Positions 8,055 to 14,879 of a stretch of 20,271 bases of DNA are shown here, one piece after another (the first letter of the stretch is position 1; every line of letters begins with the position of its first letter). Source of the DNA: an uncultured Flavobacterium sp. (GTDB taxonomy: Bacteria; Bacteroidota; Bacteroidia; Flavobacteriales; Flavobacteriaceae); NCBI RefSeq assembly GCF_946220915.1, contig NZ_CAMIHH010000062.1:1-20271 (forward strand), in the 5' to 3' direction. The notes below the pieces were generated by a model. It saw nothing but the letters and a program-made list of their open reading frames with translations. It searched no databases and was not told the DNA's origin. A program made the translations under genes and the position numbers.

Positions 8055-8519
8055 TTAATTTTTCTCAAACACAACACGGTCGGTCCCGCCATTGCCCCCG
8101 CTTATGTCAGACAGGGTAATCCTGTTGCCGGTACGCGATTCAACATCCCAATCGTCAGTAAGTTCATCTTCAAATGCTTCTGGAGAGGAGAAGCTTATGT
8201 TGAAATCGATATCATCCCTGCCGTTATCATCGTCGTCGTCGCCACTATTATCGCTGGTCACGCTCCATACGCCGGTGTAAGTATTGGTTCCGTTGGTAGC
8301 CGTCAGCACACCATTTTCACCGAATGTAAAATTATATCCGTTAAAATGATGGGTTTCATTTTCGCCGTCATCGGTATAATTTGTAATCCTCCATGTGCCG
8401 GATGTTACATTGTTGCGAATGGCATTGGCATTGCCTGTTGTCGATGTGCTGTCATCATCAGAGCATGATGCGGTACTGATAGCGATCAACCCCGCGAGTA
8501 AAAAATTTAATCTTTTCAT
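8055..8519 (-). CDS. Small acidic lipoprotein of unknown function
   Basis: I do not recognise a named family beyond the many short lipocalin-like lipoproteins of flavobacteria. The 154 residues begin with a signal peptide ending in the lipobox STASC (Cys19), followed by an acidic SDDD stretch. The rest alternates short beta-type segments (GTWRITNYTDDG at 41-52, GYNFTFGENGVLTATNG at 61-77, TYTGVWSV at 80-87), as in the beta-barrel lipoproteins that start with a GxWxI strand. A run DDDDDNGRDD at 94-103 could bind calcium; that is inference only. The start is the ATG at 8519-8517, 28 bases downstream of a good promoter, and a strong terminator follows, so the gene appears to be transcribed alone. 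Confidence 0.75.
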   Translation of the reverse strand: MKRLNFLLAGLIAISTASCSDDDSTSTTGNANAIRNNVTSGTWRITNYTDDGENETHHFNGYNFTFGENGVLTATNGTNTYTGVWSVTSDNSGDDDDDNGRDDIDFNISFSSPEAFEDELTDDWDVESRTGNRITLSDISGGNGGTDRVVFEKN

Positions 8520-8547
8520 TATTTTTATTATTAAGTGTGGACAGTGG

Positions 8548-8579
8548 CAAAATTATAATTATTCGATCAGGACAGGCAA
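8548..8579 (-). promoter_or_regulatory. Promoter of the acidic lipoprotein gene
   Basis: On the minus strand a TTG at 8579-8577 is followed after 21 bases by TAATTTTG at 8555-8548. This is a full match to the flavobacterial pattern TTG-N17-23-TAnnTTTG. The box ends 28 bases before the start codon at 8519. It is the best complete promoter in the window. Confidence 0.6.
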
Positions 8580-8768
8580 TGTTTAAGATTTCTTTAAGGC
8601 ATATTTCAGGCAAAAGAACGGAAATTTAACCCTATTTATCCCTCAGAAGAGTACCTTACACAATATTCCACTTACCTGCATGGTATGCACATAGTGTTAT
8701 AAATTGCAGCGCAGCAAAAGACAACTTACAAATAACACAGAAAAAAAATGCTTTTCGGCATAGTTTTT

Positions 8769-8776
8769 TACCTTTG
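8769..8776 (+). promoter_or_regulatory. Candidate -7 box of the alkaline phosphatase unit
   Basis: TACCTTTG matches TAnnTTTG exactly and ends 24 bases before the ATG at 8801. It covers the in-frame TTG at 8774, so if the box is real, translation cannot begin there. No good -33 element is visible. The 281-base divergent region 8520-8800 also holds a short inverted repeat, TGCAT-ggt-ATGCA, at 8677-8689, which might be an operator. Confidence 0.5.
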
Positions 8777-8800
8777 GGCAAAACACAGCATTTTACATTT

Positions 8801-10219
8801 ATGGACAGAAGAAGATTTTTCAGGGACGGATCGCTTTTTACCCTTGGGGCAACACTGGCAAGTCCCTTTAAGGGCGCTGCCGGCCTGTTTGACAAAAGTG
8901 CGCCTGACAAGAACAAAAAGGCTAAAAACATTATTTTCCTGGTAAGTGACGGCATGAGTTCCGGGACACTTAATATGGCCGACCTGTACCTGAACCGGAA
9001 ATACGGTAAAGCTTCGAACTGGATCCAGCTGTATAAAGACCAGCGCGTAAGCCGTGCACTGATGGATACCGCATCGGCAAGTTCCATCATTACCGATTCC
9101 TCTGCGGCAAGCTCTTCATGGGGGGGCGGTGTACGCGTAAAGAACGGCGTGCTGAACATCGGCGCGAATGGCGAGAAATACCTCCCGATATGGCAAAAAT
9201 TCAAGAAAGCCGGTAAAATGGCAGGATGTGTTACAACGGTACCTATAACCCATGCCACACCGGCAGGATTTTGCGTGAATAACGACAGCCGCAATGCGCA
9301 GGAGGAAATTGCCGAAGATTACCTAAAGCTTGGTTTCGACATTATGATGGGCGGTGGCAACGATTATTTTAGCGCAGATAAGCGTAAAGATAAAAAAGAT
9401 GTGTATGCTGATTATAAAGCCAAAGGCTGGCAGGTAGTGCGCAACCGGAAGGAGATGATGGCAGCATCGGACGACAAGCCCACACTTGGTGTCTTTGCCG
9501 ATGATGGGCTTCCGTATAGTATTGACAGGGCCAATGACAAAGCGCTGGCCGAGGCAACCCCTACCCTCGCCGAAATGGCGCAAAAAGCCATCGACCGGAT
9601 GAAAGGCCATAAAAACGGCTTTGTACTCCAGGTAGAAGCCGGTAAGGTAGACTGGGGTGCACATGCCAACGACATAAGCGCGCTGTTGTACGACCAGGTG
9701 GCATTTGACGAGGCTGTAAAAGTAGCCATCGATTTTGCCGAAAAAGACGGTAACACGCTTGTGATTATCACTACCGATCATGGCAATGCCAATCCGGGGG
9801 TAATATACGGTAAGAATGCCAATGAAAATTTTGACAGGCTGCAAAAATTTACCCACACCAATGAGTGGATACTTAATGCCATAACACCGCAATCTACTGT
9901 TTCACAGGTTAAAGATATCATTACTGCCGGCAATGGGTTCGCCATATCCCAGGAACAGGCCAAAACGATCCTGGGCTTTTATACCGGCATAGAAAAAGGC
10001 GAAGACGGCCTGTACAACTACAGGAAGCTGCCCTTCCGCACCTTTAGCGAAATGCAGAGGGAGTATACCTCAGTGGGCTGGATAAGCATGGACCACTCGG
10101 CAGATTATGTGGAGCTGGCCATGTTCGGGCCGGGTAGCGAACTACTAAAGCCTTTTGTAAAAAATACCGACCTGCATTACCTGATGCTGCAAGCCGCAGA
10201 GGTGGAAAATAAGTTTTAG
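8801..10219 (+). CDS. phoA: Alkaline phosphatase with twin-arginine signal
   Basis: Exported metal-dependent phosphomonoesterase releasing phosphate from organic esters. Numbered from the ATG at 8801 (472 residues), the core of the PhoA family is complete: Asp50 in FLVSDGMS, nucleophile Ser100 in ITDSSAA, the THATPAG segment at 150-156, Glu279, Asp284 and His288 in EAGKVDWGAH, Asp326-His327 in TTDHGN, and His432 in SMDHSADY. The N-terminus, DRRRFFRDG plus a hydrophobic stretch, is a Tat-type signal, so export would be in folded form. A longer reading from the TTG at 8774 would bury this signal and overlaps a -7 box, so I reject it. The next gene begins two bases after the stop. Whether phosphate starvation controls it is not clear from the sequence. 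The symbol denotes the family. Confidence 0.92.
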   Translation: MDRRRFFRDGSLFTLGATLASPFKGAAGLFDKSAPDKNKKAKNIIFLVSDGMSSGTLNMADLYLNRKYGKASNWIQLYKDQRVSRALMDTASASSIITDSSAASSSWGGGVRVKNGVLNIGANGEKYLPIWQKFKKAGKMAGCVTTVPITHATPAGFCVNNDSRNAQEEIAEDYLKLGFDIMMGGGNDYFSADKRKDKKDVYADYKAKGWQVVRNRKEMMAASDDKPTLGVFADDGLPYSIDRANDKALAEATPTLAEMAQKAIDRMKGHKNGFVLQVEAGKVDWGAHANDISALLYDQVAFDEAVKVAIDFAEKDGNTLVIITTDHGNANPGVIYGKNANENFDRLQKFTHTNEWILNAITPQSTVSQVKDIITAGNGFAISQEQAKTILGFYTGIEKGEDGLYNYRKLPFRTFSEMQREYTSVGWISMDHSADYVELAMFGPGSELLKPFVKNTDLHYLMLQAAEVENKF

Positions 10220-10221
10220 GG

Positions 10222-10695
10222 ATGAACAAATGGGTTAAGGAAACCGTGTGGCTGGCTGTTGCAGTTTCGCCTGCATTGTATATAATTAGCGGCGGTACAT
10301 CGCAAACATCCGACATTAATGTGCACGACACTTACTATGTCATTGAAGCTTCGGTGCTGGCATTGGTTTTTGGGCTGCCGCTGCTATTCGCCATATATTT
10401 TGCAAGGGTGCTTGCCGGGCGATTTAACAACCTCATTGCCAACTTTGTTTTCATTGCCTCAATTCTGCTCTTTGTAGTCTTTCTCTCATATGCCGTCGAA
10501 TTTCTTGCAATCCTGGGCCCACGGTCAGGATGGGCAATATATCCGCCTGTGAGCGCAATGCCCAATGGTGCCACGATACAGCAGGAACCTCCGGGAAATG
10601 GTACACAATATATTTTTATGGTGCAATTTGTCCTGCTGCTGCTTTTAGCATTTACCGCAATTAAAACCGGGCAAAAAATAAAGAAAGCAGCATGA
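10222..10695 (+). CDS. Small four-helix membrane protein with cytochrome oxidase-like motifs
   Basis: The function is unknown. The 157 residues have hydrophobic helices at about 6-23, 41-63, 70-97 and 130-147 and a basic C-terminus. Two stretches recall haem-copper oxidase subunit I: VHDTYYV at 34-40 (the oxidase has HDTYYVxxHFHY) and GWAIYPPVSA at 103-112 (the oxidase has GWTxYPPLS). Here their order is reversed, the haem-ligand histidines after HDTYYV are absent, and the protein is far too short for an oxidase subunit. Flavobacteria often carry such short HDTYYV proteins, sometimes annotated as oxidase fragments; I take it as a separate family. It sits two bases after the phosphatase stop and overlaps the YiiX-like gene by four bases (ATGA), so translation is probably coupled. 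Confidence 0.75.
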   Translation: MNKWVKETVWLAVAVSPALYIISGGTSQTSDINVHDTYYVIEASVLALVFGLPLLFAIYFARVLAGRFNNLIANFVFIASILLFVVFLSYAVEFLAILGPRSGWAIYPPVSAMPNGATIQQEPPGNGTQYIFMVQFVLLLLLAFTAIKTGQKIKKAA

Positions 10696-11324
10696 GCAAA
10701 CTCCTTTCGTTATTACTGTTACTATCATTAGCAAGCTGCAAGCCTTCGGCAGATGATGTGCCTAAAGACAACCCTGCCGCCATTTTGCAGGACGGCGACA
10801 TTATTTTCCAGGAATCAGTGTCAGCGCAAAGCAGGGCCATTCAGCTCGCTACGCATTCGAGATACTCCCATTGCGGCATCATTTTCAAGACTGCCGACGA
10901 ATGCTATGTATATGAGGCCATACAGCCCGTGCAGTCTACACCACTGGAAAAATGGATAAAGCGCGGCAGGGATAGCCACTATGTTGTAAAGCGGCTTAAA
11001 AATTCACACACCACACTGAATGAACAGAACCTTCAAAAGCTGCAGGTATTTGCAGGGCTGTACAATGGAATGGACTATGACCTGTATTTTGGCTGGGGCA
11101 GCAAGCAAATGTATTGTTCTGAACTGGTATGGAAAACATATAACAACAGCATTGGCATCGAAATTGGCAGCGTGCAGCGGTTAAGGGATTTCGACCTTAC
11201 CAACCCCACAGTAAAGTCAAAGCTGGAAGAGCGCTACGGGAAAAATATCCCGTATGATGAAAAGGTTATCTCTCCAAAAGCGCTATATGAAAGCGAATTG
11301 CTGGAAACTGTAATTGCCAACTGA
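10692..11324 (+). CDS. YiiX-like permuted papain-fold lipoprotein hydrolase
   Basis: Member of the YiiX/YebB group of circularly permuted NlpC/P60-type thiol hydrolases, enzymes expected to cleave amide or ester bonds in peptidoglycan, lipids or proteins; the substrate is not known. The 210 residues begin with a lipoprotein signal ending in SLASC (Cys16). The permuted order is visible: LQDGDIIFQ at 32-40, the catalytic His60 in SRYSHCGIIF, an acidic residue in YVYEA (Glu75), then the nucleophile Cys142 in MYCSELVW. The start overlaps the preceding stop by four bases, placing it third in the phosphatase unit. It ends five bases from the convergent nitronate monooxygenase-like gene, with no room for a separate terminator between the two. 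Confidence 0.85.
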   Translation: MSKLLSLLLLLSLASCKPSADDVPKDNPAAILQDGDIIFQESVSAQSRAIQLATHSRYSHCGIIFKTADECYVYEAIQPVQSTPLEKWIKRGRDSHYVVKRLKNSHTTLNEQNLQKLQVFAGLYNGMDYDLYFGWGSKQMYCSELVWKTYNNSIGIEIGSVQRLRDFDLTNPTVKSKLEERYGKNIPYDEKVISPKALYESELLETVIAN

Positions 11325-11329
11325 TTGGG

Positions 11330-12274
11330 TTAGAAAACCAGCGAGCTGGCTTCCTGTTTCGCTCTTTCAAAATCAGTAATCATTTCATTAAGAATGGCTG
11401 CGGCAGGCTTAATTTCATGAATAAGCCCTGCGATCTGCCCTATTTCGAGTTCACCTTCCTCAAGGTCGCCTTCAAACATGCCCTTTTTGGCCCTTGCGCG
11501 GCCAAGCAACGCCTTAAGGTCATCGGCAGTTGGCGCTTTGGCATAGAGTGCTACCACATCATGAAAGAATTTATTTTTGATCAGGCGCACCGGGGCCAGT
11601 TCTTTCAGTGTCACGTGGGTATCGCCATCCTGCGCATTTACAATGGCCTGCTTGAAATTATCGTGCGATGATGACTCTACCGAAGCGGCAAACCTGCTCC
11701 CTACCTGCACACCATCTGCACCAAGCACCATGGCAGCCAGCATTCCGTGTCCCGTAGCAATGCCCCCTGCTGCAATGAGCGGTATGGCCAGCTGTTCCTT
11801 AACCATTGGGATCAGAGCAAAGGTAGTGGTCTCTTCCCGCCCGTTGTGTCCACCCGCTTCAAAGCCTTCAGCAACTACTGCATCAACACCCGCCTCCTGC
11901 GATTTGAGCGCGAATTTCACACTGCTTACTACGTGTACTACCGTAATGCCTTTTTCCTTTAAAAACCCTGTCCATGTTTTCGGGTTCCCGGCCGACGTAA
12001 ATACGATCTTAACGCCTTCGGCAACGATGATGTCCATTATCTCCTCAATATTAGGGTAAAGCATAGGCACATTTACGGCAAAAGGCTTATCGGTAGCTTG
12101 TTTGCATTTTTGTATGTGTTCCCTAAGCACGTCCGGGTACATTGACCCTGCCCCTATCATGCCAAGGCCGCCTGCATTGCTCACGGCACTGGCGAGTTTC
12201 CACCCGCTGGCCCATATCATGCCCGCCTGTATTATCGGATATTGAATGTTGAATAACTGTGTAATCCTGTTCAT
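11330..12274 (-). CDS. Nitronate monooxygenase / FabK-like flavoprotein
   Basis: FMN-dependent TIM-barrel enzyme of the 2-nitropropane dioxygenase family, which includes nitronate monooxygenases and enoyl-ACP reductase II (FabK). Visible features are QAGM at 16-19, GGLGMIG at 35-41, EGFEAGGHNG at 136-145 with the conserved His143, the phosphate-binding AAGGIATG at 168-175, and GADGVQVGSRF at 185-195. The 314 residues fit both subfamilies. Motifs alone do not decide between nitronate detoxification and fatty-acid synthesis. It begins ten bases after the stop of the subtilase on the same strand, so the two are probably co-transcribed, though no functional link is apparent. The start is the ATG at 12274-12272. 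Confidence 0.85.
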   Translation of the reverse strand: MNRITQLFNIQYPIIQAGMIWASGWKLASAVSNAGGLGMIGAGSMYPDVLREHIQKCKQATDKPFAVNVPMLYPNIEEIMDIIVAEGVKIVFTSAGNPKTWTGFLKEKGITVVHVVSSVKFALKSQEAGVDAVVAEGFEAGGHNGREETTTFALIPMVKEQLAIPLIAAGGIATGHGMLAAMVLGADGVQVGSRFAASVESSSHDNFKQAIVNAQDGDTHVTLKELAPVRLIKNKFFHDVVALYAKAPTADDLKALLGRARAKKGMFEGDLEEGELEIGQIAGLIHEIKPAAAILNEMITDFERAKQEASSLVF

Positions 12275-12284
12275 TTGTGTTTAT

Positions 12285-13901
12285 TTATTGCTTTATCAGT
12301 TTTCCCGATTGTGTTTCCTGCCCACCCTCAATGGTATAGCTATAAATACCGGAAGCAAGCTTACTTATGTCGAACGTTGGCTGTGACTTATATACATCCA
12401 CCAGCAGAACGCACTGCCCTACACTGTTATGCACCGTCACTTTTACTTTATGTACTGCTTCAGTAAAATAAATATTAAGTATTGTTGCTGAAGGGTTTGG
12501 GAAAATTACAAATTTATCTAAAATACTATCCTTATTACCCAGGCCTGTTGAAAGCGCCATGGCAAAATCAGGGATGCCGTAGCCATATTGCGGGCCGGGG
12601 CTGCCAAATCTGTCAGCGGACTGTTTTATAAGCTGCAACAGCTCGCCATTGGTAAATTCCGGCAGGGCCTGCCACAGGCATGCTGCTAACCCGGCAGTTA
12701 TGGGGCTGGAAAAAGATGTTCCGTTGGCACTGGTTATTTCACCTTGCGGATTAGCTATGGCCGATGCAAAACCCTGTGCCATTACATCGGGCTTAACCCG
12801 GCCATCGGCTGTAGGCCCTATAGAACTGAACGAAGCATATTGCTCTTCTGAAGTAACGGCACCAACAGTAAGGGTGTTAAACGCATCTGCCGGAACGCCA
12901 ATATTCGGGTTTGCAGTTGCGGCGCTGTTTCCTGCCGAGGTAACGCAGAGCAGCCCACGGGTAAAGGCCATATTGGCGCCACGGGTTATAAAGGCCGTTT
13001 CGCCGTTCATATCTTCATAGGTGTAGCTGTAATTGGGATTATCATACAAGAAATAGCCCAGCGAGGTATTTATGATGTCGGCACCGAGCCTGTCAGCCAT
13101 TTCGGCAGCTTCAACCCAATAGGATTCCTCTACCGGGTTTTCGCCTGCGGTATCTTCGGTTACAAACAGGTAGTAAAAAGCATCGGGAGCTGTCCCAACC
13201 AACTGGCCCTCAGTATATCCGCCCATTGTAGATAATACCAGCGTGCCATGAATTCCCCCGGTGTATACATCTGTTGATCCTTCTACAAAATTATATCCTC
13301 CCAAGATAAGGCTGTTATCATATAACCTTTGAAAAGGCTGGGTTGTATTTACGCCGGGAAATCCGTTATCCATTACCGCTATGGTCATGCCCGAGCCGGT
13401 AAAGCCCTGTTGGTGCAGCAGGTGGCCGTTAAGCATCTGCACCTGGCTTGCAGCGTTGCCATAACTAAAGTCAGCCGCAGTTTCCATGGTTTTATTTACC
13501 ATTCCCGGCTGTTGCACGCCCGATGGCCTGCCGGAAGTATTGAGCAGTTTGTTGGCAAAATCTACGCGGTATACAAAAGAAAACGCCGAAAGGCTGTTTA
13601 TGGCATCTTCACTACCGCGCACATGCACACAGTTGAGCCATTTCGATTTGGCCATCACGGCTATCCCTGATGTTGCACTTATGCCATTTATGTAGGGCTG
13701 GTGTACGGGAACATCTGCAATGTCTAAGGCAATGCCCTGTGCGGTACGCCTGTCGAGGGCTTTTTGGGTAAGCATTTCGAGGGGATTATCAAGATAGAAT
13801 GCAGCATTGGGCTTGTCTGTAAAATAGATCCACGCATCCTCCTGCTGGGCATAAAACCCGGTATGCACAAGCAGCACAAAGATGATGTACAATTTTTTCA
13901 T
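12285..13901 (-). CDS. Subtilisin-like serine protease with type IX secretion C-terminal domain
   Basis: Secreted S8-family endopeptidase. Numbered from the ATG at 13901 (538 residues): Sec signal at 1-18 ending near GFYA, a pro-region to about 150, then the catalytic domain with Asp178 in AVMDNG, His218 in GIHGTLV, oxyanion Asn325 in TSAGN and nucleophile Ser396 in NGTSFSSP. Residues 461-538, beginning with FVIFPNPS and ending GKLIKQ, are a type A sorting domain, so export across the outer membrane by the type IX system is expected and the domain is probably removed. Another in-frame ATG at 13919 would add six residues in front of the signal; I prefer the later one because MKKLYIIF is a normal signal start. 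The nitronate monooxygenase-like gene follows ten bases downstream. Confidence 0.92.
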   Translation of the reverse strand: MKKLYIIFVLLVHTGFYAQQEDAWIYFTDKPNAAFYLDNPLEMLTQKALDRRTAQGIALDIADVPVHQPYINGISATSGIAVMAKSKWLNCVHVRGSEDAINSLSAFSFVYRVDFANKLLNTSGRPSGVQQPGMVNKTMETAADFSYGNAASQVQMLNGHLLHQQGFTGSGMTIAVMDNGFPGVNTTQPFQRLYDNSLILGGYNFVEGSTDVYTGGIHGTLVLSTMGGYTEGQLVGTAPDAFYYLFVTEDTAGENPVEESYWVEAAEMADRLGADIINTSLGYFLYDNPNYSYTYEDMNGETAFITRGANMAFTRGLLCVTSAGNSAATANPNIGVPADAFNTLTVGAVTSEEQYASFSSIGPTADGRVKPDVMAQGFASAIANPQGEITSANGTSFSSPITAGLAACLWQALPEFTNGELLQLIKQSADRFGSPGPQYGYGIPDFAMALSTGLGNKDSILDKFVIFPNPSATILNIYFTEAVHKVKVTVHNSVGQCVLLVDVYKSQPTFDISKLASGIYSYTIEGGQETQSGKLIKQ

Positions 13902-14230
13902 AGCTGAAAAGTATGACATTTTACACTTTCAGGCAATAGCCATGGCAGAAAAATCTCGTTTGCTGGAGCCTTAACCATGAGCCTTCCTTCAAAAATAAAA
14001 ATAAAACTGTAACAAAACAGGTAATGAAACTACCTATTATGAAGTTTTTGAGAAACTTGCAGAAGGGAACGAATTTGTTGTGGTATTTGGCAATTGACTT
14101 TATTATCAGCATGCTGTAAAAATAATTTCTTCAATTTTCATTTTTGCAGATTTTTGGTACAACCTTTGCAAAGTAAAATTTTAACACAAATATTATTAGT
14201 ATTTTTACCCTTATTAATCAATAAGACACT
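13902..14230. other. Divergent intergenic region between subtilase and LpoB-like genes
   Basis: 329 AT-rich bases with no gene I can support. They hold a candidate promoter for the subtilase on the minus strand (13990-14016). On the plus strand TATTTTTAC at 14200-14208 lies 22 bases before the LpoB-like ATG and differs from TAnnTTTG at its last position; AACCTTTG at 14161-14168 is another near match. A short open frame at 13921-14112 on the minus strand has no homology I know and overlaps the subtilase leader, so I do not call it. Confidence 0.5.
13990..14016 (-). promoter_or_regulatory. Candidate promoter of the subtilase unit
   Basis: On the minus strand TTTG at 14016-14013 is followed after 15 bases by TATTTTTG at 13997-13990, an exact -7 box. 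The spacer is a little shorter than the usual 17-23 bases. It would give a leader of about 80 bases before the ATG at 13901. Confidence 0.35.
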
Positions 14231-14836
14231 ATGAAAACAAATCCCTTTAAAATTATTGCTGCCCTTGCTTTAGGAATTTCACTTGCCAATTGCAGCTCTA
14301 CCCCAAACGTGCAGCGCGTAAGCGAAAATACGGTTACCGACCTTAGCGGAAGATGGAACGAAACCGACTCAAGGCTTACTGCCGAAGAGATCACTGCCGA
14401 AATGATGGAGCACTCATGGTACAGCACATATGCCTCTGAAAACGGCGGGAAAAAACCGGTTATCATTGTAGGCATCATTACTAACAAATCGCATGAGCAC
14501 ATCGCTTCGGAAACATTTTCCAAGGATATCGAGAAAGCCATTATCAATTCAGGAAGGATGAAACTGGTACAGGGTGCCGAAAAGCGCGAAGAGATCAGGG
14601 CAGAAAGGGCCGACCAGCAAAACTTTTCATCGCAGTCGACCATGAAAAAATTCGGCCTTGAAAATGGTGCCGACTTCATGCTCCAGGGGACGATCAACTC
14701 TATTGTAGACCAGGCAGGCAAAGAAAAAACCATTTACTACCAGGTTGACCTTGAACTTACCAACATCCAGACCAATGATAAAATATGGATTGGTGATAAG
14801 AAGATCAAAAAATACCTTGGTAACAAGAAAATGTAA
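14231..14836 (+). CDS. lpoB: LpoB-family lipoprotein (PBP activator-like)
   Basis: Lipoprotein of the LpoB family. In Escherichia coli LpoB is an outer-membrane lipoprotein that activates the peptidoglycan synthase PBP1b; whether the Bacteroidota members do this is unproved. The 201 residues start with a signal ending in SLANC (Cys21). Family-type segments are TVTDLSGRWNETDSRLTAEE at about 34-53, KPVIIVGIITNKSHEHI at about 75-91, a central charged helix, and GADFMLQGTI followed by YYQVDLELTN near the C-terminus. The gene is followed after 43 bases by a COG3014-like lipoprotein and then a small exported protein. I recall LpoB-like and COG3014 genes being neighbours in other bacteria. The start is the ATG at 14231. 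Confidence 0.8.
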   Translation: MKTNPFKIIAALALGISLANCSSTPNVQRVSENTVTDLSGRWNETDSRLTAEEITAEMMEHSWYSTYASENGGKKPVIIVGIITNKSHEHIASETFSKDIEKAIINSGRMKLVQGAEKREEIRAERADQQNFSSQSTMKKFGLENGADFMLQGTINSIVDQAGKEKTIYYQVDLELTNIQTNDKIWIGDKKIKKYLGNKKM

Positions 14837-14879
14837 TACTCCCGGCGCTACACCGGCCAACTAATCACCTGTACATTAA

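Noticed and set aside
8655..8730. Three CTTAC repeats upstream of the alkaline phosphatase as a possible Pho box
   Set aside because: Spacings of 16 and 54 bases do not fit the regular 11-base period of known Pho boxes, and no flavobacterial consensus is known to me.
8656..9294. Long minus-strand open frame over the start of the phosphatase
   Set aside because: Shadow frame; the plus strand carries a complete set of catalytic motifs.
13921..14112. 63-residue open frame on the minus strand upstream of the subtilase
   Set aside because: AT-rich region with promoter-like sequence; no recognisable family, and it would cover the subtilase leader.
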